Below are positions 22,031-34,120 of a DNA stretch of 64,000 nucleotides, in pieces. The notes below the pieces were generated by a model that was not told the origin of the DNA, did no database searches, and worked only from the letters and a program-made list of their open reading frames with translations. A program made the position numbers and the translations under genes. Position 1 is the stretch's first letter, and every line of letters starts with the position of its first letter. The DNA is from Gordionus sp. m RMFG-2023 (lineage: Eukaryota; Nematomorpha; Gordioida; Chordodea; Parachordodidae). Location of the stretch: contig NC_088777.1 in NCBI RefSeq assembly GCF_954871325.1, forward strand, positions 6,177,366 to 6,241,365, given 5' to 3'.

Positions 22031-22275
22031 TTCTCCCTCTTCTGATAATTTCATCGGAGAAGTCATAGAGAGTTTGTTGTTCTAGAAGTTTTTCCCGTTT
22101 CGATTGTATTCGGTTTCTTCTTGGTTAGCGCATAAGTCTCAAATGTTCTCGTAGGTTTGATGAAATCGTTGAACGTTATCGTTAGCTTGATATCCTTCAC
22201 ATTTCTCAAATTTCATAATTAATCCAGTCGAATATTGGAATTTGGAATAAATCAGAATATGTAATTTGGAATAGT
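22031..22275 (-). mobile_element. Partial 3' internal region of a second gypsy I-like copy
   Basis: Directly outside the right LTR, TTCTCCCTCTTCTGATAATT and GAGAGTTTGTTGT repeat what lies inside the left LTR (16717-16770). Sequence then diverges but keeps AGCTTGATATCC. This is the pattern left by tandem elements sharing an LTR, with most of the second element lost. The host repeat resumes near 22280. Confidence 0.75.
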
Positions 22276-22474
22276 TGATCAAATCAAATATATGTTTATT
22301 TATAAATAAGTGTTAAAATATATTAGACTATAATTAAATAAATTTATATTTCATACTAATTGTTTCACGATGCTAATTTTCTTATTTAATAAAAGAAATG
22401 TTTTTTTTTTAAATTTGATTTATGTAATCACCATATAATAATCAACAAATTATATATTATAATATAAATTTTAG

Positions 22475-22501
22475 AAAATGCTTCAGTTTCTCAAACTCCA
22501 G
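22475..22501 (+). CDS. Micro-exon, 27 nt (ENASVSQTP)
   Basis: Acceptor AAATTTTAG, donor GTATAT. Phase-1 reading is ENASVSQTP. It is closely related to the exon at 26206 (ENTSVPPPN), and introns on both sides are homologous. Both lie in the interval between the gypsy I insertion and 26.4 kb. Confidence 0.6.
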
Positions 22502-23052
22502 GTATATAAATATGTTTATTGATAAATTTTAAAACGTTCAAATTATTAGATTATCCTACTTTAATTAATTAAAAAAATATTGCAAATAGTCACAATATTA
22601 TTTCTATAGAAATTTAAAAAGAATAGTAGATAAAATTTTATTGTCACCTTATGATAAATTGTAATAGCTAGTTCATAAAATGTTAATTTATATATTCACC
22701 ATATAATAATTAACAGATAATATGGTATAATAAGAAAATATTAGCAAATACATAAAGGGTTTAAAATTATTTGGCAAACTAAAATAATTTTAAAAAACTT
22801 TGTAAATAATATAAAATAGTAGTAAAGGTAAATTCATTCATTCTCAACACCCATACCTATTTTTTTTTATTGATAACAAATTGTTAACTATGTTAGGATA
22901 ACTAAATAAATTCCTATTTCATATGTTTTGTTGCTTGATGTTATTTTTCCCATTGTATGATAAAAGAAATGTTGATTTTAAAAAATTTGATTTATGATGT
23001 AATCATCATATCATTAACAAATTATTAAATATATTGAAAATTAACAATTCAG

Positions 23053-23067
23053 TTCCTAAACCTACAG
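23053..23067 (+). CDS. Micro-exon, 15 nt (VPKPT)
   Basis: Acceptor ACAATTCAG, donor GTATAT. It appears to be a shortened member of the 27-nt class: the AG now used lies inside the ancestral exon (ATTCAG, compare ACTTCAG in the 26206 exon). Loss of the upstream AG shortens it by a multiple of three. Confidence 0.45.
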
Positions 23068-23271
23068 GTATATAAATGTACTTATTGATAAATTTCAAAA
23101 TATTTAATATGGTAATGCTAACCTTAATTAATTTAAATATTAGTTATAACAAATATTCCACAATACTATTTTTATTTTGAAAAATGTATATATAGATAGA
23201 AATTTATCATCTATGAAAACATAGTGCATACAATTTTATCGTTGCTGTGTGATATTTTGTTATGGATAGAT

Positions 23272-24021
23272 TAAAAACCTGCAGTAGTACCATTTGCACG
23301 GCCCGGCGCGGATTTTTTTTCAAAAATTTTTTACGGCCCGGCCCGGGTTTAAAAATTTTAGGCCAGACCCGGATATTTAAAAAAAATTATTTGGGCCCGA
23401 CTTGGAATTTTTTAAAATTATATTCGACCTGGTATATATAAAAAATTAAACTATTCGGTATTTTATGATATTTTTTGGCGAGTATTATCATTAATAAATA
23501 AGCATATTAACTAATGTTGTTAAACGGTTCGCTTTGAGCTGATTTTGAAAAACGGCTAACTTAATATTTTCGCCAGAAACATTGACTAAGCTTCGAAATT
23601 TCGATACTATATGTCTAGAACTTTGCTCCTAAATAAACAAAATTTTCATACTTGCGTAATATTTTTCTGGATAAAATATTGTGTTAGCCGTTTTTAAAAA
23701 TCCGCTCAAAACGAGCAGTTTAACAACACTAACATATTTTATTTTTTTTATTCTAAACAGATATTTAATATATTAAAAACTATAATTATATTATGTAATA
23801 GATACCATGAGTAATTGCTAGAAATAACTTTCACCCAAAATTATATTAATCATAATATATAATGATTAAAACCATATCTAATTGACGAATATAATTTCAT
23901 GTTGTATAAATTTTTTAAAAAAATTTATATCCCGGCCCGGGGATTTAAAAAAATATTTCTCAGGCCCGGCCCCCGGTTATATTTTAAACAGGCGGGCTTA
24001 GGGCCGGGCCTGAGGTCTATG
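23272..24021. mobile_element. hAT-like non-autonomous element with GGCCCGG subterminal repeats
   Basis: The element is 750 bp and flanked by the perfect 8-bp direct repeat GGATAGAT (23264-23271 and 24022-24029). Its ends are weakly inverted (TAAAAACCTGCAG against CATAGACCTCAGG). Just inside each end are several copies of a GGCCCGG/CCCGGCCCGGG motif separated by TTTAAAAA spacers. It interrupts the micro-exon intron block, which resumes precisely at 24030. The centre carries a smaller MITE at 23514-23734. No transposase is present. Confidence 0.75.
23514..23734. mobile_element. MITE with GTTGTTAAAC terminal repeats, copy 1
   Basis: The element is about 220 bp with long inverted ends. The left begins TGTTGTTAAACGGTTCG and includes AAAAACGGCTAAC. 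The right is the inverse of GTGTTGTTAAACTGCTCG and TTTTTAAAAACGGCTAAC. It is inserted inside the hAT-like element. Related copies lie at 29499, 42248 and 63069. Confidence 0.75.
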
Positions 24022-24439
24022 GGATAGATCATAAAATATTGTTGATATATGTAATCACCATATTTAATTAACAAATAATTCATATATAAAATATTGGCAT
24101 ACCAAGGCATATAATAATTATAAATGATTAAAATTATTTAGTATAAACTAAGATAATTTTAAAAAAAAAATTATTAGTTCTTTTTAAATAAATAGATTTA
24201 TAATAAAATAAGATATTTTATATGGCAAGGCTAAAGTAGAGCTGATCTTAGCCTTTATGGCTTGGTATTCTTCGCTTTTATTATGCCATTTAAGATATAA
24301 TATAAATATCCTAAAATTTGAGGATAAAAAAAAAAGAAAATGGCAAATAAATTTAAAAACAAAAATTAAGCAAGACTGCGATAAGAATCAGTTATGTGAT
24401 ATTTAAATATATATAATAATAAATATTGTCGGATGAATC

Positions 24440-25435
24440 GTTCTGTATCCGATGGGTAGTCTTACTCGCTATTATTTGGTATGTTAGTTAGAGTTCGTTT
24501 GAATGTATTGATGGATGATCTATTACCCAGGGAGGGTTCGAATAACCCGGAAATAAGCGAATTTATGTTAACGGTTTCCGAGCCGAATAGCGAGAGCTAG
24601 TTCTCCATATTGGTTATAGCTTGGGCAGGGTTGGCTAGTTGTGTTGAAGAGGTCGTAAGCCCGATCCACTCCCATGACGGTTCGTCTGCAGGATTTTTGT
24701 CGGTAGGCATCCATTAAATGTTATGGCTCCGTAAAATCTTATAATTCCAGTTTCTTGAGTATCTTAGTAACCACTATGTCGACTGACGGAGATTTGATCC
24801 TCCTTCTTTAAAGAGGTAATATTCAACCGTTGAGTCCGTGAAAATCACCGGCGTTACTTTATATTTGTCTATAGCGAGGAGGGCCCCAATCCCCACGGCT
24901 TGGACTCTTTAGCGTTGATACAAGCCATTGCGTGTCCCGATACATTGAAGATCAGGGCTTCTTGGTATGAGATTGACAAGTTGTCAAATTCCCGGAATGA
25001 TATTCCTAAGTGGCTATCTGCGGCTTCTGTGCACACGGCATTGCGTAATAACAAATTTTGACATGCAATTGTATTGCATCAATGATGAGTTGGCATCATT
25101 CATGATTATGTAGTATGGGGATAATAGATTAGATTCGATATAAACGTTATTGTGCAGGAAAGATGGTTGACCACCCTTAGTACCATAGATGCTAAGAGGA
25201 AGCCAGTTTCAATATGTTGCTAGGAGGGTTTCCTAAATATCTCTATTGTTATCTGTTGATAAAGTCTTCTCTTGTAAGTCGATGGGGCCCACAAAGTACG
25301 TAATGAACGGGCTGTGGTCCAAAATGGGGATTGATATCTGTACTTTACAGCGGGCAGCGCAATGATCTAATCGATTATTTAACATCAAATTTATTTTCTC
25401 CATAAATAAGAAATTTGTCCAGGTAGACATGGTAG
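24440..25435 (-). pseudogene. Retroelement RNase H-like relic, GC-rich
   Basis: This block of roughly 1 kb is much richer in GC than its flanks. On the minus strand it contains FREFDNLSISYQEALIFNVS (about 24990-24930), KVTPVIFTDST (about 24865-24830), GGSNLRQSTD and, in another frame, PTDKNPADEPSW (about 24700). The order, a strand with TDST/TDN followed later by NPAD-x-PS, is typical of the RNase H domain of several animal retroelements. Upstream reading to 25435 is open in pieces but not recognised. Frameshifts and stops are common. The intron block of the micro-exon array resumes at about 25440, so it is an insertion. The element class is unassigned (DIRS-like and others are possible). Confidence 0.45.
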
Positions 25436-25564
25436 TTTACCATAATTTTCTTATTATAAGATAAAAGAAATGTTGATTTTAGAATAATTTGATTTATGAT
25501 GCAATAATTATATTAATTAACAAATTATATAATATTATAATAAAAATTTTGGAAAATATTGCAG

Positions 25565-25579
25565 TTTCTCAACCTCCAG
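25565..25579 (+). CDS. Micro-exon, 15 nt (VSQPP), shortened from 27
   Basis: Acceptor ATTGCAG, donor GTATGT. The ancestral 27-nt acceptor TTTTAG has become TTTTGG (at 25552), leaving the internal CAG as the usable site. Either length keeps phase 1. The downstream intron matches the family. Confidence 0.5.
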
Positions 25580-25974
25580 GTATGTAAATATATTTATTGA
25601 TAAATATTAAAAGGTTTAAAATTATTGGGCTATCCTACCTTAATTAATTCAAATGAAATTATTGCAAATAATCTTTATGATGTTATTTTTTTGTATAAAA
25701 ATTTAAAAAATATTTTTAATCGTCGACTCAATTTTATTGTTTGATTTATGTAATCACCATATAATAATTAATAAATAATATGATATATTAAAGAAAATAC
25801 TGTCAAATTCTTAATATAACTGCATATTATATTTATTAATGATTAAAATTATTTAGCTTTTTTAAACTAAATTAATTTAAATAAAAACTATTCTAGGCAA
25901 TGCTGATATGAGAATAAAGTGTTGCTTTTTAATTAGTTATATAATAGAAAAAGATATTTTAATAAAATAAAATA

Positions 25975-26007
25975 GTAGTAAATATAAATTTACTCAATCT
26001 CAACACC
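25975..26007 (+). pseudogene. Decayed micro-exon, CACCCAG followed by AC
   Basis: This is the same decayed class as 16347-16373. AATCTCAACACCCAG is followed by ACATCTATATTTATTGATAA, where a GT donor would be expected. The intron text after it is clearly of the family. Confidence 0.4.
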
Positions 26008-26205
26008 CAGACATCTATATTTATTGATAATAAAATTTTCAAAACTATATTAGTCGTAATTAAATTATTCTATTTCATACGTATTGGCTCGATGCTATTT
26101 TTCCTATTGTAAGATAAGCGAAATGTTAATTAAAAATTTTTTCGATTTATGATGTAATCATCATATCAATTAACAAATTATTAAATATTATAATAAAAAT
26201 TTTAG

Positions 26206-26232
26206 AAAACACTTCAGTTCCTCCACCTAACG
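26206..26232 (+). CDS. Micro-exon, 27 nt (ENTSVPPPN)
   Basis: Acceptor AAATTTTAG, donor GTAAAT. Phase-1 reading is ENTSVPPPN. Sister of 22475-22501. From 26400 to 27450 only AT-rich sequence with a G homopolymer at about 26889 is seen. Confidence 0.6.
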
Positions 26233-27449
26233 GTAAATGTGTTTATTGATAAATTCATAAATTTAAATATATTGGGTAAATTAACCTTAATTAATTTAAA
26301 TAAATATCATTCAAAACACTTTTCTAATCTATTTTTTCTTAGATAAAAAAAATGTATATTTAGATATAATAATAATTAATGTTGCACAATCCCCTTTTTT
26401 AAAAAATAATACATATATTTGATATTTGTTTATTTTTATTATCTGATATTTGATTTATTTGATCTAAAACTTCTCAATTGATTTCTAAGTTAATTAAAAA
26501 CCTATAGTATTTTTAATTATTTTATTTCACTATAAATCTATATAAAATAGTCAAACACCATATTAAAATAATAACAATACAAATTAATAATCTATTGTTT
26601 TTTTTTCATTCTGAAAATTTATGTTCACTTTTTATTGTACATTTTTAATAATATTATAAATATTTTTTTTTTATACCTTTAAATTTTCCTTCCTTATTAA
26701 TTATATTCTTCATATATTTTTATTTTTTATAAAAATATTCAATATTAGTTAAAAAAAATTATATAAATAATTTATAATATATAAACGAGAAAAAAAACAA
26801 AAATGATGATACTATTAAATTTTTAATGTAACAAAATATAAATATTACAATGGCAATATATTTTTTATAATAAATAATTAATAATATGAGGGGGGGGGGT
26901 GGAGATTTGCTAGCTGTGTTAAAGGAAATAAAGGGAGTGTTTTAAATAACACTTTTAAAATATATTTTTTATTAAATTAAAATTATAATTGTTTTATTTA
27001 ATTTAATTTTGAAATTTAAATTTATATTTAAAAGTATACATTATAAATCTAGTTAAAATCATAAATCTAGTTAATAAAATATGTGAGATTGTTGAAGATA
27101 GTGAAATTAAATGAAAAAAATATAGACTATCCTTTCCCAAAATTCAAAAAATACTTTAATCTTGAAAACTGGATATCGGTTTCGATTCAAGATTTGTAGC
27201 AAAATTTTTTCCTCAAATCATACAAGCAGCTTTAATTTGAAAAACATTTAAGGGTAATATATTAAACAAATTTTATATCAATATGTAGGCTAATCCTTAA
27301 TTTTTAAAATAAATTTAAATCAAAGACCAATCATTTTTTTTATATATTCATAAATTTTATCTAAATTATTTAAAACATTTTAAAATAGTTATTTCAATCA
27401 TTTTTGTGTACTTATCTCCTACATAATTTTTATTCTAAGTACTACTGAT

Positions 27450-28180
27450 AATTTTAGACTGTTCACACCTCAAATTATAAAGAGATTGAAAGATATCTCA
27501 AATGTTTAGGGGTAATGGAAGAAGATACATCCACTTCCAAATCAAATTTAATTCAAAAAAAATTAAATTTAGATTCATCAACACCAGGTGTATATCAAAA
27601 ATCGGCTGACAAAGTCATAATGAACTTTATAATAGATACTTTTCAACCATTATCTGGATAATGGTTCTTTTATAAAGATGATAAACACTTTTTTTTCCAC
27701 GTATCAAGATATTTTGCCGGTAGACATTGATGGCAAGAATTTTGCATAGCTTTAAAGAAATGAAAGTATTTATTAAATCTATCAGATGTCTCCTACATCT
27801 GTACAACAGCAGATTGCTGGACGCGCAATAGAAGGTAAAAATGTTTATTTTCTGTATTATAATATGATATTCATATTTTTAGAGCTTATTTAGGAATGAC
27901 TCCACATTGGATTGATCCAAAAAATCTAAAACGAAAATCTGAAGCATTAGCTCTAAAAAGAATAATTTGCTGTTAGACTTATGACATTCTAGCAAATATT
28001 ATTTCAGAATTCCATATGTTTTACAACATTTAGAACAAGGTTTCTAAGATGATTACAGATAATGGGTCTAATTTCTTGAAGGCTTTCAGGTTTTAAATTT
28101 ATTATAATTTTTATATAATATGATATAAATATAGAATATTTGGTGAAGATAATAACAATACTTGTAATATGACAACGAAA
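27450..28180 (+). pseudogene. hAT-family transposase relic with two short introns
   Basis: The reading LDSSTPGVYQKSADKVIMNF (about 27580) is followed, after stops, by VSYICTTADCWTRNR, a 48-bp intron (27835-27882, GTAAAA to TTTTTAG), and AYLGMTPHWIDPKNLKRKSE followed by ALALKRI. Then come YDILANIISEF and MITDNGSNFLKAFR, a 45-bp intron (28090-28134), and IFGEDNNNT. The order D-x-W, H-W-I-D, then ITDNGxNFxKAF is characteristic of animal hAT transposases. In-frame stops and small shifts show decay. The C-terminal dimerisation region is not readable. No terminal repeats could be tied to it. Confidence 0.85.
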
Positions 28181-28269
28181 TGTTATTATTATTAAAGTGC
28201 AATAATAAATAAATTATAAATATGTAACAAATTATAGTCAGTTTTTAACAATATTTTATTTGTGGAAAT

Positions 28270-28420
28270 AAAGTTACGTAAAAAATATTTAAAAAAAAAT
28301 CAAAATAGCGTAAAAAGTAGCTAATAGCGCGCTACTCATTTGAAAACGATAGATGTAGCGATAGCGCGCTATTTTTTTTATAAGATAACGCGCTACTTTT
28401 AAAAGTAACGTTTAACAACA
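28270..28420. repeat. Cluster of TAGCGCGCTA palindromes
   Basis: TAGCGCGCTA occurs near 28326 and 28359, with a shortened ACGCGCTAC near 28387. Partially inverted flanking text is present, including AGTAGCTAATAGCGCGC. Such palindromic GC motifs in AT-rich DNA are typical of subterminal regions of hAT-type elements. It lies just downstream of the hAT transposase relic and may be one end of it. Confidence 0.4.
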
Positions 28421-29498
28421 CTGTTTGAATGGTCTTAACGCTTATGAAGTGTTCCAACAAGATTTCTATCATTTATCTCTCGGACTTTATAAAAATTATT
28501 TAGCTGTTAAAAATTCATTTTTTATCCCAAAAAAAATCCAAATCCAAAATAAATATTAAGTTTATTTTTTGAAAGACAATTGGCCTATTATCTAAAACAA
28601 CGTACGTGGTTAAAAAATTATAGTAATTCAAAAGATGTTTTTACTAATGAATAAATTAATTACAACTTTAAAAGCCCAATATATTAATAACTATTGTGGT
28701 TCTGCTGTAAAATAGTATAAAATGTGAAGATCATAATAAAATCGCATCATTTCAAAATGATGCTAATAAATTAATTAAAACACACATTATTTATTCGGAT
28801 AAAAATATGAATTTACAAATAAAAATAAATAAATCTAAGTATAACATTAAATCAATTTTATTATAAAAGATATCGATAGATAAATTATTTTAGAAATGAT
28901 TTATGGAACAACTAATATCGCAAATCGTGTTCATAATACCAAATTGAGTATTTTTTTTCAACGGAAATTTTGAAAAAAATATAAGTTCAAACACTGATTC
29001 AGTAGTGTGAATATTTTCTGAAGGAAAGAAAGTAATCGGTTATATTTATTAGCTTTAGAAGTGGATCAAACATTATTATAATTATACTTGAAAATAAATC
29101 CGATTTTAGTTTCACCCATTAAGATTGGGAGGAGGGGCATACAAAAATTTTGGAGGGTCAGCTAAAAAAATTTTTTAACACAATAAAAAGAATATTTAAG
29201 TTATTTGAACAAAATTGAAATATATTTTATTTGTAAAATACCACATTTGGCTGGTTTAAAATGAGGTTATCTTTTCTTGTATCATTATAAGAACGTTTAT
29301 CTGATTTAAATATTCTGGTTAATATGGAAAAAGTAGACTTACAACTTGATTTGGATAATCTAAACTGATTTCTTTCAGTTGATAAAACCTGTTTTGGTAT
29401 AGATTTAATTACCATTAAAAAATGCATCAGTATCAATTAATAATTCAATCTAGATAATCTATTAATAACAGTCTTTTTGATCTGAATGTTGTTTGTAA

Positions 29499-29711
29499 TG
29501 TTGTTAAAAAGTCCGATATGGGGCGTTTTATAAACAGCCCGATTAAGAATTTAGCTAAAATGATATTATTTCAGCCTTGTTATTTAGCTAATGTCTAAAA
29601 CTTCTTGCAAAAATGAACAAAATCTCTAGACTAATATAATATTATTTTAATTATAATTTTGATAAGGCTGTTTTAAAATGGACTTGAATCGCGATTTTTA
29701 CCACCACTGGC
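29499..29711. mobile_element. MITE with GTTGTTAAAC-type ends, copy 2
   Basis: The left end reads TGTTGTTAAAAAGTCCGAT and includes TTTTATAAACAGCC. The right end is the inverse of GTGGTGGTAAAAATCGCG and TTTTAAAACAGCC. Its core shares CAAAATCTCTAG with the copy at 42248. Flanking 28450-29498 has no recognisable gene. Confidence 0.6.
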
Positions 29712-30146
29712 TTATTTGGTTAATTTAAAGTAAAATATTTGTCGGATGACTTGAAAATCTAACTTATCCATTTTTCAGGCTCATTTTCCTTATTCTGAAT
29801 CTTAACCTTGATCATTTTCATTTTTCTACCAAATTTACTATATCTACATTTTCTATTTCCTCATTACAAAAGGTGTGTTGGCAATATTAACTATTTCAGC
29901 AGACATAAATAAATAAATATAGAAAAATATTTTCCAGGAAGAATTTTAAAATTTTTTTTTTTTATTTGATAAGGGGTTTGTTTAAAATAAAAATAAGCCT
30001 AGAATCGGGCCTGCTTGTAAAAATTTCAAGTAATATGTTAAAAAAATAATATATCAATTAATAATATAAAATCTTCTGAAAAATGTTATATTTATTTTTT
30101 AAATATTATGTAAAATACGATCTTCTATTATTTTATTTCGTATTAT

Positions 30147-30400
30147 ATATATTCATTTAAATAGAAATAATTACATGAAAAAATTAATATTTTTTTATTA
30201 TAAATTTTTTTTTTAATTATGATTAAATTCTTCTTATTATTGTGAATTAATCTGTCAACCCTGATTATAAACCTCATTAAACCTCTTTAATATTTAAATT
30301 ATGTTTTAAATAATTTTATCACAAACATTACATGCAACCGTGGTATATTATATTAATTAAATAGCCTTTTATAAAAATAATTGTTAGATTTATTATTTGT
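30147..30400 (+). repeat. Dispersed repeat, copy 2 of 2
   Basis: Direct counterpart of 740-1010, with the same order of blocks (CTGTCAACCCTGATTATAAA, then ATTACATGCAACC and GTATATTATATTAATTAAAT). Function unknown. Confidence 0.65.
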
Positions 30401-30515
30401 AATGATTGAATTATTAATTTATTTTAAAATGTAATCCTCCGAAAAATTTTATCAGAAAATATTATGGCAAATAAATTTAAATTGTCAAGTTAAAAAATGT
30501 TGAATTTGAAAACAG

Positions 30516-30542
30516 ATATTTGTCATAGAATCCCTCTTACAG
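30516..30542 (+). CDS. Possible micro-exon, 27 nt (DICHRIPLT)
   Basis: Acceptor TGAAAACAG, donor GTATAA. Length and phase fit the 27-nt class, but peptide and intron context are less typical. It stands alone between 26.2 and 32.1 kb. Confidence 0.35.
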
Positions 30543-32138
30543 GTATAATACAATTATAATCATAAATTTTAAAGGATTCATTATTTCAATTACTTAAATG
30601 TTCAAAATTTTAGAAGGTAATTTTAAAATAAATTAATAAAATTGGAAAACTTTTAGACTTCTCAAAGAAAACATTTTTGAAATAATAACCAATTGCAGAA
30701 TAGCAATTTTTATTTTAATAAGTATGTTTATAATGATTATAACAATATTTCATATATTTATAAATATTTTATATCTTTTTTAAATCGAATATAAATTGAA
30801 AGAAATAACATTTTTTAAAAAGATATAATATAAAAACAATTAACTATTGTTTAAGAATTTATATACAAATTTGTAGAAAATTAATAGTATATATTAAACT
30901 ATTTTTATAATAATATTATATAAATAAAAATAAAATAAAATAACAAAAAAATTTCTGCAAGATGGAACATAAAAATTTTATATTTTTTATATAACAAAAA
31001 TAACGGTTTAACATAATATAAGTTTATATTTTATAATATAAAATGGCATAATATAAACATCTTGTAAAAGATTTTTTATTTTTTTTTTCGAAAAGTAGAT
31101 AAACTGATAAATTACAAAAATTAATATTAAAAATGAATTTTTTTTTATAAATACATGATAAATGTAAAAATCTTTATAAACATAGACTTATTAAAATAAT
31201 AGTTGCTATTTTGCAAATGGCTGCAATGAATGACGTTTTTTAACATTATAGAATTGGGCGTTGACAAGTCTTTTATATAGGTCAATGATTTAAACAGATG
31301 GCTTTTAATGTATAAATTTTATGGAACTAAATTTTTTTAAATTTTGTCTGTATTTACGGCATATTTGTGATATTTAATAGATAGTAAAAAAATTTACATA
31401 TATTTATAAAAACAAATGCTCAAATTTATTGAATAATAAAAATAATAACACTTTAAACTTGTATAAAATTATATGAGTCATAAAACAAGATAATTTTATA
31501 TTTTGGTCAATAATTATAGTAATATTATGATTTTATAGCAATAATTACTATTAGTTATTTTTTATTTATGTGTTATATTGATTAATTTTTATTAATTTTT
31601 TTTTAAATATTATTGGTTGTTAGCTATTTTTTGTAAAAATAATTATAATATTTAAAAAATATAAGTTTAAATATTTTTATATTACCTTTAAAAAAATTTA
31701 TCGAGCCAGAGATAAACATAAAAAAAATTACCGGCAAGATCAAATATTACAAAAATTTGTTTTTTTTAATTGATGAAATTAAATAAATATTAGATTCATT
31801 GGATAAAATTTAAATAATTAAAATATAAAAATTCATAATAAAAACGTAATTAAAAAAAATGTGTAAAACAAAACAATTATTATTTATTAAAATTCCAACA
31901 AAAAAAGAAATAAAATAAATAAACCAAGCTTAAATTAATAAAATTCCTTCAAAAAATTTTTTTAAAAAATAACCAATGGTGATTATATGGCTCTTTAAGT
32001 CATAATCTTTTCAAGATTATTTGGCTGATTTAATAAAAGGTAAGCTATTATTTAAAATTGATATTTTCTTAAAAATAAAAAAGGTAGATTTTAAATAATT
32101 CTATTATCACTAAAAAAATATAATATTGGAAATTTTAG

Positions 32139-32162
32139 ATACATCATTCACTAAACCACCAA
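32139..32162 (+). pseudogene. Decayed micro-exon, 24 nt, donor AT
   Basis: Acceptor AAATTTTAG is good. The segment encodes DTSFTKPP in phase 1, but the donor reads ATATAT instead of GTATAT. The intron start TTATTATC is family-like. Confidence 0.45.
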
Positions 32163-32414
32163 ATATATTATTATCTTCATTGAAAAAATTATTTGTAAAT
32201 ATGAAACTAAAATAATATTAAAAAAAAATCTATTTAATTTATTCAAACAATATAATTGTATAATATAATATGAAAATAAATTTTAAAACAGTAACCTTTT
32301 ATTCATAAAATTAAATTGCTAAAAAATAATATATAAGTTTAATTTTTCAAAATATGTTTAGATAATATTTTTTGCACGTTGCAATTAGCTGAAAATTATG
32401 AAAACAAATTTAAG

Positions 32415-32441
32415 TAAGCATAGCGCTTCCTCTACCTCTAA
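32415..32441 (+). CDS. Micro-exon, 27 nt, GC donor (VSIALPLPL)
   Basis: Acceptor AAATTTAAG, donor GCATAT. Phase-1 reading is VSIALPLPL. GC donors are minor but functional in many eukaryotes; here the GC could also be decay of GT. Confidence 0.45.
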
Positions 32442-32851
32442 GCATATTATTATTGACTTTCAAAAAATGTTTAATATGATTTAGCAGATCTGAACAAAAT
32501 TAATTAAAATAGAAATAGTCCATGAAAATTTTATTTCACGATAAGATTTTTCTTTTTATCTATAATATATATAATAAAATCTGTGTCACACACAGAGTGT
32601 CACAGTCACAGTGACACAATTTACGATATTTATTTAAAAAATTGTGAATTTTGAAAAACGTCTGTGGCATAATCGACAAACTTAGTGGTACGGTCCTATG
32701 GGATGGGCATTAACTAAAATGTGTTGTCATTTGTAGATCTCTGGTGGTGAATGCATGGGAAATAAAAGTGGCAGAACCTGTATCAAAATATATTTTATTA
32801 TAATTAGGATCATCTTGAAGAATGAATACATATCATGAGAAGATGCAAACT

Positions 32852-34120
32852 CAGGGATGCAAACCTGGCATTTTTGCCAGTCGGGTTGGATTTAAGATTA
32901 AAAAAATTTGGTGGATTTGGTTCGGGTTCAGTTTAGGGAAACATTTCTGAACCCGGGTTTGTTTCTGGGTTCAGATCAGATTTAAGAATTTTTGAATTGA
33001 TAAAAAAAAATTATTTATTTAAATCATATTAAAAAAACTAGACATAAATTTGGTATAAAAAATAAATTTTTTATATATAGGCAAAATATATAATACAAAG
33101 CATAGTCATGTAATATTTATTTCTTTAAATTAACAATATCCAATATAATAAATTTTACTTTGACTTGTTCATTCATTTTACCAGCTTCTACATGACAGGA
33201 ATTTTACTGGATGCAAACCCCCTTCAAAAACACCTATGCCTATTCCCCTAAAATGTTTCCCTATTTTTAATTTTACCTTTTTAATTATAATGATACTCTT
33301 TCAGAAAATTTAAAAAGAATAACTTAAATTATTTTATCTCTACTACCAACTATCGACATTTTGTTAATATAAATGAGTTATTTTTTAGATAAAGAATTCA
33401 ACTAATCCCCATCATTTACAATGAATTCATTATTATAGCATTATGAGCTTGAAAATGTTTAAACCTTTTAAATGTAGCAGAAAGTTTTATTTGGAAAAAT
33501 AATCACTATGATTGTTTGCAATATATAGATTTATTTGATGAATTGTATTATAATAGATCTATAATATAAGTATTAATTTTTACAGCAATAAATTTTCTCC
33601 TATTTGATCTCAAAATTTAATAGATAACCCTCCAAAAAATTTATCCTATACCCCCATCAAAGCCGCTTACCCACACCCTACTCAAAAAATAGGATGCAAA
33701 CTGTTACTACCCCCCCCCCCCGTTCATGTAGACGCTGTATTTTCGAGAATAAGTTAAAAATTAAAAATAAATGGCGTAAATGAATTTATTTGTAAAATTT
33801 ACTAACACTCCAATGGGAATATTTGAGAATAAATTTAAAAAATTTTAAAAATGGCTTAAATAAATTTAGTTGTTTAAAATATATTACACTTAATTGGAAA
33901 TTTGAAAATATTATAAAATCTCAATTAAATTATTAATATTTACATTTAAAATTATACAAATATCTTAATATATGATTTTAAACAATGAACCCGGTTGAAC
34001 TCGGGTACAAATAAAATTCACAGGTTAGGTTCGGAGTTTTAAAAATTTTATAAACGAGGTTCAGGTTCGGTTCTGGTTCAGATTTTTTCTCTCCGGGTTC
34101 AGGTTTGGTTTGAATCTCTG
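32852..34120. mobile_element. hAT-like element with GGTTCGGGTTC subterminal repeats
   Basis: The element is 1269 bp and flanked by the perfect 8-bp direct repeat TGCAAACT (32844-32851 and 34121-34128). The ends are inverted: CAGGGATGCAAACC on the left and CAGAGATTCAAACC on the inverted right (12 of 14 match). Both ends carry several GGTTCGGGTTCAG / AACCCGGGTT motifs. No transposase ORF. A truncated relative is at 13046-13580, and a different member with similar ends is at 58591. A 556-bp element is nested inside. Confidence 0.85.
33182..33737. mobile_element. Nested element with AGC(T/G)TCTACATGA ends
   Basis: Absent from the otherwise collinear copy at 13046-13580. Its ends are inverted (CAGCTTCTACATGA and, inverted, CAGCGTCTACATGA; 13 of 14). 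It contains a C homopolymer (about 33708-33720). The flanks CATTTTAC and TATTTTCG are a weak candidate 8-bp duplication. No coding sequence. Confidence 0.65.
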
